NCBI RefSeq assembly: GCF_008973825.1
Contig: NZ_WCHR01000007.1
Coordinates: 1 to 64,000, forward strand
Source of the DNA: Gemmobacter serpentinus
Lineage (GTDB): Bacteria > Pseudomonadota > Alphaproteobacteria > Rhodobacterales > Rhodobacteraceae
Length of the DNA stretch: 64,000 nt
Direction of reading: 5' to 3'
Shown: piece after piece, positions 53,167 to 62,179 of the stretch
How positions within the stretch are numbered: position 1 is the first letter of the stretch
Layout of the letters: each line of letters opens with the position of its first letter
The notes under the pieces: generated by a model
The model's input: the letters and a program-made list of their open reading frames with translations, nothing else
What the model was told of the DNA's origin: nothing
The model's database searches: none
Translations under genes and position numbers: made by a program

Positions 53167-54150
53167 TCAGTCCATCGAGACATTGGCACCTTTAACAACG
53201 GGCTCCCATTTCGCCATTTCGGCGGCAACATGTTCGGCCAGTGCCGCCGGGTCGCTGGCCACGATGGTGGCCGAGAATGTCGCCATCTGTTCGGCCACCT
53301 TGGGATCGGCCATCGCGGCCTTGGCGGCATCCGCCAACCGGGTCACCACCTCGGGCGGGGTGCCTGCCGGCGCAAACAGCGCGTTCCAGCTATACGTCTC
53401 ATAGCCGGGCAACGTCTCGCCGATGGCAGGAACATCGGGGAAGGCGGGAGAGCGTTCGGCCGTGGTCACGCCTAGGGCCTTCAACTTGCCCGACGAAACA
53501 TGCCCCGAGGCCGAGGGCAGGTTGTCAAAGATGATCGGCACCTGCTTGCCCAGCACATCTGTCAGTGCCGGACCCGAGCCCTTGTAGGGAATATGGGTGA
53601 TATCGACGCCCGCCATGGATTTGAACAACTCGCCCGACAGATGCAGCGGCGTGCCATTGCCTGACGAGGCATAGGCCAGCGGTTCGGCCTTGGCGAGATC
53701 GATCAGTTCCTGCACGGTATCGGCGGGCACATCCGGGTGCACCGCCAACACATTGGGCACCAGAACCAGCAGCGAAACGGGCGCAAAATCCGCGACCGGA
53801 TCATAAGGTTTCTGTTTCAGGATCAGCGGGTTGAGCGCATGGGTCGCCACGGTCCCCATCAGGATCGTATAGCCGTCAGGCTCGGCCTCGGCGACCTGGG
53901 TCGCGCCAAGGCTGCCGCCCGCGCCGCCGACATTCTGCACGATGACCTGCTGGCCCAGATCCTGGCTCATGCGTTCGGCCACCACCCTTCCGACCAGATC
54001 GGTCGAGCCGCCGGCGGCAAAGGGAATCACAAGGGTGATGCTGCGATCGGGGAAATCGGCCTGCGCCGGGCTTGCATGGGTCAGCGCAAGTGTCATGGTC
54101 AGCGCGGCGGTCGTGGCAAGCATGGCACGCCGGGTGAAATCTGCGGTCAT
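53167..54150 (-). CDS. Tripartite tricarboxylate transporter substrate-binding protein (TctC/Bug family), copy 1
   Basis: A 327-residue periplasmic binding protein. It has a signal peptide (MLATTAALTMTLALTHASPAQA) preceded by an RR pair, then ITLVIPFAAGGSTDLVGRVVAERM and NVGGAGGSLGATQVAEAEPDGYTILMG, the Bug-family ligand-loop pattern. GGAGGAG precedes ATG 54150. It lies last in the operon, after tctA and a hairpin. The ligand is unknown: the family binds citrate and other (di)carboxylates or aromatic acids. Confidence 0.92.
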   Translation of the reverse strand: MTADFTRRAMLATTAALTMTLALTHASPAQADFPDRSITLVIPFAAGGSTDLVGRVVAERMSQDLGQQVIVQNVGGAGGSLGATQVAEAEPDGYTILMGTVATHALNPLILKQKPYDPVADFAPVSLLVLVPNVLAVHPDVPADTVQELIDLAKAEPLAYASSGNGTPLHLSGELFKSMAGVDITHIPYKGSGPALTDVLGKQVPIIFDNLPSASGHVSSGKLKALGVTTAERSPAFPDVPAIGETLPGYETYSWNALFAPAGTPPEVVTRLADAAKAAMADPKVAEQMATFSATIVASDPAALAEHVAAEMAKWEPVVKGANVSMD

Positions 54151-54196
54151 GGTGTCTCCTCCTTGGTAAAAGACAGGGGTCCGTTAGCGGGACGGA

Positions 54197-54222
54197 TGCG
54201 GGGCGCGCGAGCGCGCCCCGCA
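54197..54222 (-). promoter_or_regulatory. Intercistronic hairpin between tctA and first tctC-type gene
   Basis: Perfect 12-bp arms TGCGGGGCGCGC / GCGCGCCCCGCA with a 2-base centre, 80-bp gap. It may stop or protect the transcript so that the last binding-protein gene is expressed separately. Confidence 0.65.
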
Positions 54223-54230
54223 GGCGGCGC

Positions 54231-55739
54231 TTAGCCTTCGCTTTCGGTAAAGACCTCATCGCGGCTTTTGCGGATCGCGGGCAGGAAGACCAGCACCAGC
54301 ACCCCCACCGCCAGCAGAAGCAGCGTCAGGCTGATGGGGCGGTTGATGAAGGTTGCTGCATCGCCCCGCGACAGGATCAAGGCGCGGCGCAGATGTTCCT
54401 CCAGCAGGGGCCCAAGAACAAAGCCCAGCAGCAGCGGCGCAGGTTCGAACCGCAGCTTGCCCATGACGTAGCCAAGCAGGCCGAAAAAGGCGACAGCGTA
54501 GAGATCCCAGGTGTTCGAGGCCACCGAATAGACGCCGATGGAACACATCGCCATGATGATCGGGAACAGGATGAAATAGGGCACTTTCAACAGCTTCACC
54601 CAAAGCCCGATCAGCGGCAGGTTCAGCACCACCAGCATCAGGTTCCCGATCCACATGCTGGCGATGATGCCCCAGAACAGCCCGGGCTGTTCCGACGCCA
54701 CATTTGGCCCCGGCACGATCCCCTGGATGATCATCGCACCAATCATCAGCGCCATCACCGGATTGGCCGGAATGCCCAGCGTCAGAAGCGGGATGAACGA
54801 GGTCTGCGCCCCGGCATTATTGGCCGATTCCGGCCCCGCCACCCCCGCGATCGCCCCATGGCCGAATTCGCCCGGGTTTTTCGACAGCTTCTTTTCCACC
54901 GTGTAAGAGGCGAATGAGGCAAGGATCGCCCCGCCACCCGGCAAGATACCAAGAACCGAGCCCAGGCCTGTGCCGCGCAGAACCGGCCCGACAATGGCGC
55001 GGAAATCCTCGCGCGTGGGCCAAAGCCGCCCGACATGGCTGGTCAGCACCTGACGGTCATGCTCGTCTTCCAGATTGCGCAGGATCTCGGCAATGCCGAA
55101 AACGCCAACCGCGACCGCCACAAAGTTCAACCCGTCGGCATAGGCGGTGATGCCCATCGTGAAGCGCGGCGTCCCGTCATAGATGTCGCTGCCGACCATG
55201 CCCAGCAGCAGCCCCAGCACCACCATGGCCAGCGCCTTCAGCACCGATCCATGCGCCAAGGCGACGGACATGATGAGGCCAAGAACCATCAGGCTGAAAT
55301 ATTCGGCTGAACCAAACTTCAGCGCGACCGTGGTCAAAAGCGGCGCGAACAGCGCGACCAGGAAGGTGGAGACCGTCCCCGCAAAGAATGACCCGATCGC
55401 CGCAACCGCCAGCGCGATACCGGCGCGACCCTTGCGCGCCATCTGATAACCATCAATGGCCGTCACCGCCGACGAGGATTCGCCCGGCATATTGATCAGG
55501 ATCGCCGTGGTCGATCCGCCATATTGCGCGCCGTAGTAAATCCCCGCCAACATGATCAGTGACGAGACCGGCTCCAGTTGGAAGGTGATCGGCAGCAGCA
55601 TGGCGATGGTCGCGGTGGCACCGATGCCCGGCAACACCCCGATCAGCGTGCCGAGCAGCACCCCGATCAGACAGAAGGTGAGGTTTTCCAGCGAGCTTGC
55701 GACCGAGAACCCGAGGGCGAGATTTGACAGAAATTCCAT
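54231..55739 (-). CDS. tctA: Tripartite tricarboxylate transporter large permease (TctA)
   Basis: A 502-residue membrane protein with about 11-12 hydrophobic segments. The TctA motifs are clear: FCLIGVLLGTLIGVLPGIGATATIAMLLP, GIYYGAQYGGSTTAILINMPGE and GVAGPESANNAGAQTSFIPLLTLGIP. The start at 55739 (MEFLSNLALGF) is family-like. The tctB start region overlaps nothing; the gap to tctB is 10 bp. Confidence 0.94.
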   Translation of the reverse strand: MEFLSNLALGFSVASSLENLTFCLIGVLLGTLIGVLPGIGATATIAMLLPITFQLEPVSSLIMLAGIYYGAQYGGSTTAILINMPGESSSAVTAIDGYQMARKGRAGIALAVAAIGSFFAGTVSTFLVALFAPLLTTVALKFGSAEYFSLMVLGLIMSVALAHGSVLKALAMVVLGLLLGMVGSDIYDGTPRFTMGITAYADGLNFVAVAVGVFGIAEILRNLEDEHDRQVLTSHVGRLWPTREDFRAIVGPVLRGTGLGSVLGILPGGGAILASFASYTVEKKLSKNPGEFGHGAIAGVAGPESANNAGAQTSFIPLLTLGIPANPVMALMIGAMIIQGIVPGPNVASEQPGLFWGIIASMWIGNLMLVVLNLPLIGLWVKLLKVPYFILFPIIMAMCSIGVYSVASNTWDLYAVAFFGLLGYVMGKLRFEPAPLLLGFVLGPLLEEHLRRALILSRGDAATFINRPISLTLLLLAVGVLVLVFLPAIRKSRDEVFTESEG

Positions 55740-55749
55740 GTGCCCCCCC

Positions 55750-56217
55750 TCAGAACGGCAGCCAGGGGCCGAACCGCCGGAACGGCAAGCCAAGGGCATA
55801 GCTGAAGACCAGCGTTGAAAACAGCGTGACAAGGAAGGCCAGCAGCAGCGCCCAATGCAGCTTCATCCGCATGGAGGCCATGGCCGCAATCAGCGCGGTC
55901 AGAAACAGCGCCGGCACGAAACCCAGGCCGCGCACCGTCAGCCCGAAGAACACCGGGGCGGGCAGGATGAACAGCAGCCCACGCCAGGCGATGGCCCCCA
56001 TGGCCTCGGATGTGGCGGTGCTGCGAAAGGCCTTGAGAAAGACCAGCAGCCCCAGCAGGAACAAAATGCCCGACAGGATGGCCGGAAAATAGCCCGGCCC
56101 CATGCGCAAAGCGGTGCCGATGCGCAGATCCATGGTCTGCCAGGCAAAAAAGCCCGCAGCCAGCATCAACAGCGCGCCAGCAATGGCCTCGCTGCGGTCA
56201 GTGGTTGGTGAAGTCAT
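55750..56217 (-). CDS. tctB: Tripartite tricarboxylate transporter small permease (TctB)
   Basis: A 155-residue membrane protein with four hydrophobic segments (IAGALLMLAAGFFAWQTMDL, YFPAILSGILFLLGLLVFLKAF, GLLFILPAPVFFGLTVRGLG, LALLLAFLVTLFSTLVFSY). RIGTALRMGPGYFP is the TctB signature. It sits directly upstream of tctA and after a hairpin following the second binding-protein gene. Confidence 0.9.
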   Translation of the reverse strand: MTSPTTDRSEAIAGALLMLAAGFFAWQTMDLRIGTALRMGPGYFPAILSGILFLLGLLVFLKAFRSTATSEAMGAIAWRGLLFILPAPVFFGLTVRGLGFVPALFLTALIAAMASMRMKLHWALLLAFLVTLFSTLVFSYALGLPFRRFGPWLPF

Positions 56218-56244
56218 CGAATTCCCCCCTAGGGACGACAGGGA

Positions 56245-56268
56245 TCTCCGCCCGGTGCCGGGCGGAGA
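56245..56268 (-). promoter_or_regulatory. Intercistronic hairpin after second tctC-type gene
   Basis: Stem TCTCCGCCCGG / CCGGGCGGAGA with a 2-base centre between the first operon gene (binding protein) and tctB. No T run; it fits higher expression of the binding protein than of the permease. Confidence 0.65.
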
Positions 56269-56293
56269 GGATCAGTGGCTGCGGGGTGCCGGA

Positions 56294-57280
56294 TCAGTCG
56301 GCATAGACGCCTGCCGCCTCGATCACGGTTTTCCAGCGGGCGATCTCGGATTCGAGCTTGGCCTTCAGCGCGGCAGGGGTGGCGTCGGCGGCGGGCGACG
56401 GGGCGGTGCCCAGATCGGCCATCGCCTTTACCACGCCCTCATCCGCCAGCGCCTTTTGCAGCGATGCGGACAGGCGCGTGGTCACCTCTTCCGATGTGCC
56501 CTTGGGGGCGTAGATGCCGTGCCAGATGCCAACCTCCATCTGCGGCACACCGGCTTCGGCCACGGTCGGCAGATCGGGGAAGATCGCCAGACGTTCGGGC
56601 GAGGTTGCGGCATAGGCCTTTACCGTGCCGCCCGCGATCTGCTGGCTGGTATTGGTGGTCTGGTCACACATGAAATCGACCTGACCACCCAGCAGATCGG
56701 TCATCGCCGGGCCTGTGCCCTTGTAGGGCACGGTCACGAATTGGGTTTCAATCGCCGACTGAAACAACATGCCGCACAAATGGCTAGCCGCGCCGATCCC
56801 GGCATTGGCCATGGTGACGGTATCGGCATTCTCCTTCACATAGGCGATGAAGCCTGGGAAATCGACCGGCTCGAAATCCTTGCGCGCCACCATGACCATT
56901 GGCACTTCGGTCACAAGACCCACATATTCAAAGGCGTTGGTCGTGTCATAGGGCAGGCTGCGATACAGCGTGGCCGCCGTCGCCATACCGATATGGTGCA
57001 GAAGGATGGTGTAACCATCGGCATCCGCCTCGGCCACACGGCCAGCGCCCAGCGTGCCCCCCGCGCCGCCGACATTCTCGACAATGATCTGCTGCCCCAG
57101 ATCGCCCGACATCTTTTCGGCGACCAGGCGCGCGACCGTATCGGTCGGCCCGCCCGCCGCAAAGGGCACCACCATGGTGATCTGGCGTTCAGGATAGCCC
57201 TGCGCGAAGCCTGCGCCCGTAAGCGCGCAAGACAGGACGGCCGCGGCGCTGACAGCGCCGAGAAGGTGACGGATGACCAT
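56294..57280 (-). CDS. Tripartite tricarboxylate transporter substrate-binding protein (TctC/Bug family), copy 2
   Basis: A 328-residue periplasmic binding protein: signal peptide (HLLGAVSAAAVLSCALTGAGFAQ), then ITMVVPFAAGGPTDTVARLVAEKM and NVGGAGGTLGAGRVAEADADGYTILLH, and AGIGAASHLCGMLFQ. GGGAGGAAACC precedes ATG 57280. It is first in the operon and clearly different from copy 1, so the transporter may have two ligand adaptors. Regulation by the adjacent DctB/DctD-type pair is likely from position. Confidence 0.92.
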   Translation of the reverse strand: MVIRHLLGAVSAAAVLSCALTGAGFAQGYPERQITMVVPFAAGGPTDTVARLVAEKMSGDLGQQIIVENVGGAGGTLGAGRVAEADADGYTILLHHIGMATAATLYRSLPYDTTNAFEYVGLVTEVPMVMVARKDFEPVDFPGFIAYVKENADTVTMANAGIGAASHLCGMLFQSAIETQFVTVPYKGTGPAMTDLLGGQVDFMCDQTTNTSQQIAGGTVKAYAATSPERLAIFPDLPTVAEAGVPQMEVGIWHGIYAPKGTSEEVTTRLSASLQKALADEGVVKAMADLGTAPSPAADATPAALKAKLESEIARWKTVIEAAGVYAD

Positions 57281-57363
57281 GGTTTCCTCCCAGAAACGGA
57301 TGTTGCCTACCCGCTCTCCCGTGCGGGCAGTTGATCCAATCAGAGCGGCTTGCCGGCAGTCAC

Positions 57364-57378
57364 GCAAATGTCATGCAG
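57364..57378 (-). promoter_or_regulatory. Weak sigma-54 promoter candidate upstream of tctC copy 2
   Basis: On the minus strand CTGCATG, 4 bp, TTGC: the -12 GC and the 12-bp spacing are correct, but the -24 GG reads TG. Expected transcription start about 57352. A 20-bp palindrome lies about 100 bp upstream of that start. Confidence 0.3.
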
Positions 57379-57447
57379 CGGTCGGGATGATTTTCCCGAG
57401 GGCATTTTTGGTGCAATGGGCGGAAAGCGGAACATGCGGCGGTTTCG

Positions 57448-57467
57448 ATGGGTGGATTTCCACCCAT
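57448..57467. promoter_or_regulatory. Perfect 20-bp palindrome, candidate enhancer site for the DctD-type regulator
   Basis: ATGGGTGGA-TT-TCCACCCAT is a perfect palindrome in the 194-bp gap between the transporter operon and the regulator gene. With only two central bases it forms a poor hairpin and has no T run, so it is more like a protein-binding site than a terminator. Confidence 0.55.
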
Positions 57468-57474
57468 AGGCGAC

Positions 57475-58839
57475 TCACCCGTCGTCGCCATCCCCTGCAT
57501 CACGGATCAACCTTCGGTCGAGACCATGCTTCTGCATCTTCTCGTAAAGGGTCTTGCGGCTGATTCCCAAGGTCTCATAGACCGCTTTCAGCCGCCCGCC
57601 ATGGGCCGAGATCGCGCCGGCGATCTGGCTGCGCTCGAACTCCGCCATCCGTTCGGCCAGACGGCTTTCCGGTGGGGATGGAGCGCCTTCGGCCATATCG
57701 AGCCCCAGCACGAAACGTTCGGCCTGATTGCGCAGCTCGCGCACATTGCCCGGCCAGTCGCGCGCCGCCAGCGCCGACAGATGCGCAGGCGGCACCTCAC
57801 GTTCCGCCACGCCGTGACGGGCTGCAGATTCCCGCGCCAGATGCAGGAACAGCAGCGGAATATCCTCGCGCCGCGCCGAAAGCGGTGGCACATGCAGCAC
57901 CGCAACATTCAGACGCCAATACAGATCCTCGCGGAAGGCCCCGCGCGCCACCGCCGCCGCAAGATCGGTCTTGGAGGTGGCGATGAAACGCAGGTTCAGC
58001 GGCACCGGCTCATTCGCGCCAAGCCGGGTGATCATCCGTTCTTGCAACACCCGCAGCAGCTTGGCCTGCAATTCCAGCGGCATCTGGCCGATTTCATCCA
58101 GCAAGATGGTGCCGCCGCGCGCATGTTCGAACTTGCCAAAGCGCGGCCGTAAAGCCCCGGGAAAGGCCCCCGCCTCATGGCCGAAAAGTTCGGATTCAAT
58201 CAGTGCCTCGGGCAAGGCCGCGCAATTTATCGCAACGAAGGGCTTGCCCGCGCGGGGCGAGATGTCGTGCAAGGCCCGCGCCAGAACCTCTTTGCCCGCC
58301 CCGGTCGGACCGATCACCAGCGTATCCGCATCCGATGCCCCGATGGCGCGCAGCCGGTGGCGCAGATCGACCATGACCTGCGTGCGTCCGGGCATCCTCG
58401 CCTCGATATCGTCGCGCTTGCCCGCCACCGCACGCAAACGCCGATTCTCCACCACAAGGCCGCGATGGTCGACCGCGCGGCGCAGCACCGCCAGCAGATC
58501 CTGAACCACAAAGGGTTTCTCGATGAACTCATAGGCCCCACGCCGGATCGCGGCGACCGCCAGCGGCACATCGGCATGGCCGGTGACCAGGATCACCGGG
58601 ATCTCGGCATCGATCTCGTGCAGGGCCGACAGCAGCGTCATCCCGTCCATCCCCGGCATCCGGATGTCGGAGATCACCGCCCCATTGAATCCTGGCGAGG
58701 CCAGCGCCAGCGCCGCCTCTGCTGAGGCAAAGGTCTCGACGCTGAACCCGGCAAGTTCCAACGCCTGTGCGGTGGAATGGCGCATCGTCTCATCATCATC
58801 GACCAGCAAGATGCGGGGCGGCATCTGGGGTGGTGTCAT
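57475..58839 (-). CDS. Sigma-54 dependent response regulator (DctD/NtrC type) with GAFPGA
   Basis: 454 residues: receiver domain (phospho-acceptor D58 in VISDIRMPGMDG), AAA+ domain with Walker A GPTGAGKE (177-184) and Walker B GGTILLDEIGQMP, and a Fis-type C-terminal helix-turn-helix (AISAHGGRLKAVYETLGISRKTLYEKM). The sigma-54-contacting loop reads GAFPGA (224-229) instead of GAFTGA; Pro227 is codon CCC at 58161-58159. It overlaps the kinase gene by 4 bp. By position it should control the adjacent tricarboxylate transporter operon. Confidence 0.88.
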   Translation of the reverse strand: MTPPQMPPRILLVDDDETMRHSTAQALELAGFSVETFASAEAALALASPGFNGAVISDIRMPGMDGMTLLSALHEIDAEIPVILVTGHADVPLAVAAIRRGAYEFIEKPFVVQDLLAVLRRAVDHRGLVVENRRLRAVAGKRDDIEARMPGRTQVMVDLRHRLRAIGASDADTLVIGPTGAGKEVLARALHDISPRAGKPFVAINCAALPEALIESELFGHEAGAFPGALRPRFGKFEHARGGTILLDEIGQMPLELQAKLLRVLQERMITRLGANEPVPLNLRFIATSKTDLAAAVARGAFREDLYWRLNVAVLHVPPLSARREDIPLLFLHLARESAARHGVAEREVPPAHLSALAARDWPGNVRELRNQAERFVLGLDMAEGAPSPPESRLAERMAEFERSQIAGAISAHGGRLKAVYETLGISRKTLYEKMQKHGLDRRLIRDAGDGDDG

Positions 58840-60725
58840 GCGGCGACCTCATGCGGGCGGGCAGCGGCAAGGGTCAGGTTGAATTCCGCCCCCGGATGCG
58901 CGTCGCGCAAGGTGATCTGCCCCCCAAAGTCGCGGATGATGTTATAGCTGATCGAAAGGCCAAGACCCAACCCGTTGCCGGCCGGTTTGGTGGTGAAGAA
59001 CGGGTCAAAGATCCGCTCGGCAATCGCGCCAGGCACGCCCGGACCGCGGTCGCGGACGCGGATCACCACGCGCTCGCCCTGCTGGCTGGCCGATACGGTG
59101 ATGCGGCGATCCTCGGTGCCTTCGACCGCATCGGCGGCATTGGTAATCAGGTTGACCAGCACCTGTTGCAGCCGCGTCGCACCGGCCCGCACCGGCGGCA
59201 AGCCGGGCGGCAGATCAATCTCCAGCCGTGCCCCCACCGCTGCCAGACGCCCGCCGACAATGATCCGGGTTTCCTCCAGCAGCGCGGGCAACTGGATCGC
59301 GGCCAGTTGCTCATTCGGCTTGCGCCCTGCATTGCGCAGATGCCGTCCGATCGCCGCCATCCGGTCAATCAGTGACAGGATATGGCCGATATTCTGCCGA
59401 GCCCGCCCGATATCGCCGCGTTCCAGCAGCACATCGGCACTATCGGCATAATTGCGGGCGGCGGCCAGCGGCTGATTGATCTCATGGCTCAGCGCCGCTG
59501 ACATCTGCCCAAGCGCCGCCAGCTTGCCAACCTGCACCAGATTGGCCTGTGCCCGGCGCAGCTCCACTTCGGTGGCGCGGCGTTCGACAATCTCCTGCTC
59601 CAGATGGCTGTTCACGCGGGCCAGATCGGCGGTGCGTTCCTCCACCCGACGCTCCAGCTCGTCACGAGCGCGCGCCTCGATCGCCAGCCGCTCCGCGATG
59701 CGGGCGCGACGCTGGACCAGAACTGCCACGGCCGAAAGACCCGCGCAAAGCAGCAAGAAGACGGTGATCGTGACCACCCGCGCCTGCATCCGCGCCCCGG
59801 CAGTATCCAGCAGGACATGCACGGTCCAGCCCGCCTCATCCATCACCTGTTCGGCGATCAGGAACTGCCCACCCGCCGCCGCACCATCCCCCGAGGCACG
59901 ACCAATAGCGGGCAGATGGACCTGCGCCACCCCGTCAATCTGCGCGCGCTGAAACGGCAGGTCATGCAGCGCCACATCGGCATAGCGGCGCGAGGCCTCG
60001 GTCCGGGCCACACGCTCTGCCGTGCGCGGCAGCGTGGCACCATAAAGCCAATGCGGCACCGAAGACATGAAGACGATCCCCTCAGGGTCGGTGACCAGCA
60101 CGCGATATTCATTGCCACGCCAGGCCGCCTCGATCCGGTCCACCCCGATCTTCACAGCCAGCACCGCCGCAATCCGGCCCTGCATGTCACGCACCGGCGC
60201 CGAAAAGAAATAGCCGCGCAGCCCGGATGTGGTGCCCACCCCGTAGAACCGCGCCGGATGGCCCTGAAGCGCGTCGTGGAAATACGGCCGATAGCGGAAA
60301 TTCTGCCCGACAAAAGTGCCCGGCTGACCCTGATTGGAGGCCGCGACCGTCTCGCCATCGGCGCGCATGATGTAGATATCCGACGATTGCAACATGGTGT
60401 TGCGCGCCAACATCAGCGCGTCGATCTGGCCGCGCCGCTGCGCATTGTCGGGCTCGCTGGCCAGATGGCGGATCGCATCCAGATCGGCCAGCAATTGCGG
60501 CACCACCTCATAGCGCGCCAGATCGCCTTCCAGCGCGTTGATGGTCAGCCGCATCGCGGTTTCGGCACGCGCCGCATCGGTTGCCAGATAATAGCGCAGC
60601 GCCAGCCGGTCGGCTTGCCAGACAGCAAGCCCGATGCCCAATCCGATGCCAAGCGCGGCAAATGCCGCTTTGCGATGAAACCGCAACGACAGGCTGATAT
60701 CCCCCCGATCCTCTTCTGCGGGCAT
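58836..60725 (-). CDS. Sensor histidine kinase, DctB type
   Basis: A 629-residue membrane kinase. One helix near the N-terminus ([17 protein letters not shown]) and one at about 330 ([21 protein letters not shown]) frame a periplasmic double-Cache/PAS-like sensor ([20 protein letters not shown]). The dimerisation helix carries [17 protein letters not shown] (phospho-His) and the ATPase part [17 protein letters not shown] and [18 protein letters not shown]. The start is set at 60725 (MPAEEDRGD); the frame runs to 60788. The DctB sensor type suggests a C4-dicarboxylate or related organic acid signal. Confidence 0.9.
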   Translation of the reverse strand: MPAEEDRGDISLSLRFHRKAAFAALGIGLGIGLAVWQADRLALRYYLATDAARAETAMRLTINALEGDLARYEVVPQLLADLDAIRHLASEPDNAQRRGQIDALMLARNTMLQSSDIYIMRADGETVAASNQGQPGTFVGQNFRYRPYFHDALQGHPARFYGVGTTSGLRGYFFSAPVRDMQGRIAAVLAVKIGVDRIEAAWRGNEYRVLVTDPEGIVFMSSVPHWLYGATLPRTAERVARTEASRRYADVALHDLPFQRAQIDGVAQVHLPAIGRASGDGAAAGGQFLIAEQVMDEAGWTVHVLLDTAGARMQARVVTITVFLLLCAGLSAVAVLVQRRARIAERLAIEARARDELERRVEERTADLARVNSHLEQEIVERRATEVELRRAQANLVQVGKLAALGQMSAALSHEINQPLAAARNYADSADVLLERGDIGRARQNIGHILSLIDRMAAIGRHLRNAGRKPNEQLAAIQLPALLEETRIIVGGRLAAVGARLEIDLPPGLPPVRAGATRLQQVLVNLITNAADAVEGTEDRRITVSASQQGERVVIRVRDRGPGVPGAIAERIFDPFFTTKPAGNGLGLGLSISYNIIRDFGGQITLRDAHPGAEFNLTLAAARPHEVAA

Positions 60726-60817
60726 GATGGCAGGGCAAAGATCAATCTGAAAGGCATATTCTCCGCTTGCCCCGCCCGCCCCTTCCATGGCGGGGAAAAT
60801 CCGCTAATCTTCGCCCC

Positions 60818-61237
60818 ATGCTGCGCATCAACGACACGATCTCCATTGCCGATTGGGAACTGAGCGAGACTTTCTCGCGATCTTCCGGGCCGGGCGGGCA
60901 GAATGTGAACAAGGTCGAGACGGCGGTCGAGCTGCGGTTCGAGGCCGAACGCTCACCGCATCTCACACCCGCCGTGAAGGCGCGGCTGAAGCGGCTGGCC
61001 GGACGGCGCTGGACAACCGAGGGCGCGATTGTCATCCGCGCCGAGGAAACCCGCAGCCAGATCCGCAACCGTGCCCTGGCCGAAGAGCGGCTGGTGGAGA
61101 TGATCCGTCAGGCGCTGATCGCGCCCAAGCGGCGCATTGCGACCAAGCCCACCCTTGGCAGCCAGCGGCGGCGGCTGGCTGCCAAGGCGGTGCGCGCGGA
61201 GGTCAAGTCGCTGCGCGGCAAGGTGGAGGACGAATGA
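60818..61237 (+). CDS. arfB: Peptidyl-tRNA hydrolase ArfB (ribosome rescue factor)
   Basis: 139 residues. The GGQ motif sits at residues 26-28 in SSGPGGQNVNKVET, as in release factors, and the C-terminal tail is rich in Lys/Arg (RRRLAAKAVRAEVKSLRGK), which in ArfB enters the mRNA channel of stalled ribosomes. Start 60818 (MLRINDTISI) is family-like; the longer frame from 60767 adds an unsupported leader. Divergent from the kinase gene; its stop overlaps the next start. Confidence 0.93.
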   Translation: MLRINDTISIADWELSETFSRSSGPGGQNVNKVETAVELRFEAERSPHLTPAVKARLKRLAGRRWTTEGAIVIRAEETRSQIRNRALAEERLVEMIRQALIAPKRRIATKPTLGSQRRRLAAKAVRAEVKSLRGKVEDE

Positions 61238-62175
61238 CCGAAGCAGAAGAGGCCGCAGGTTTCTGGGGCGCATCCCTCACCCAGACGCTGCGCAATCGCG
61301 AAAATGCGGTTCACGCGATCCGGCTACCCGATGGCCGCCCCGCGGCCTTGCGGCTGCACCGGCAGGGCTATCAGTCGGAGGCGGCGATCCGGTCAGAATT
61401 ATGGTGGTGCGGTGCATTGGCCGAGGCCGGGCTGCCGGTGCCCGCGCCGATCCCGACGCGGGACGGGGTGCCGCTTGCACGACTGGCATCTGGGCGTCTC
61501 GCCTCAAGCCTCACCTGGATCGAGGGACATGCCTTGGGCGAGGCGGGCCATCCCCTGCCCGGCAGCCCCTCAGAACGCCATGCCCGCCATCATGCGCTTG
61601 GGGCCCTGCTGGCGCAGATCCATAACGCGACCGACCGCCTGACGCTGCCCGATGACTTCAATCGCCCCGCCTGGGATATTGCAGGTCTTGTGGGCGAGAC
61701 CCCGTTCTGGGGGCGGTTCTGGGACCATCCGCTGCTGACACCGGCAGAGCAGGATCTGTTGATCGCCGCACGCGCGCATTTGCGGGACCGGCTTGTCGCC
61801 CATGCCAAGGATCACCCGCTGGGTCCGATCCATGCCGATGTGCTGCGCGAGAATGTCATGGTGAGGCCGGATGGTGGCCTCGCCCTGATCGATTTCGACG
61901 ATAGCGGCATCGGCTTTCGGCATTACGATCTGGGCACGGTGCTGTCGCAGGATCTCTACGAGCCCGACCGCCCGGCATTGCAGGCAGCATTGATCGCGGG
62001 CTATGGCGCGCATCGCCCGATCGATCCTGCCATGGTGCCGGTCTTCACGCTGGCGCGGGTGCTGGCCTCGGTCGGGTGGGTGATGACCCGGCTGCCGCTG
62101 GATCATCCCGTTCACAAATCCCATATCGCCCGTGCCACGATGTGGGCGCGGCATGTGCTATCGGATGGCCGTTAG
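61234..62175 (+). CDS. Aminoglycoside phosphotransferase-fold (APH/homoserine kinase-like) protein
   Basis: A 313-residue kinase-like protein with PIHADVLRENVMVRP (the HxD-x4-N catalytic loop) and LALIDFDDSGIGFRHYDLGTVL (metal-binding DFD). The N-lobe is LPDGRPAALRLHRQGY...AIRSELWW. This is the APH family that includes SrkA and ThrB2-like kinases. The substrate is unknown; resistance should not be assumed. The start ATG 61234 overlaps the arfB stop. Convergent with pncB, 4 bp away. Confidence 0.82.
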   Translation: MTEAEEAAGFWGASLTQTLRNRENAVHAIRLPDGRPAALRLHRQGYQSEAAIRSELWWCGALAEAGLPVPAPIPTRDGVPLARLASGRLASSLTWIEGHALGEAGHPLPGSPSERHARHHALGALLAQIHNATDRLTLPDDFNRPAWDIAGLVGETPFWGRFWDHPLLTPAEQDLLIAARAHLRDRLVAHAKDHPLGPIHADVLRENVMVRPDGGLALIDFDDSGIGFRHYDLGTVLSQDLYEPDRPALQAALIAGYGAHRPIDPAMVPVFTLARVLASVGWVMTRLPLDHPVHKSHIARATMWARHVLSDGR

Positions 62176-62179
62176 GCTA

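Noticed and set aside
61234-62175. Aminoglycoside resistance gene
   Set aside because: APH fold only; the family includes many housekeeping kinases, and the setting (arfB, pncB) is chromosomal core.
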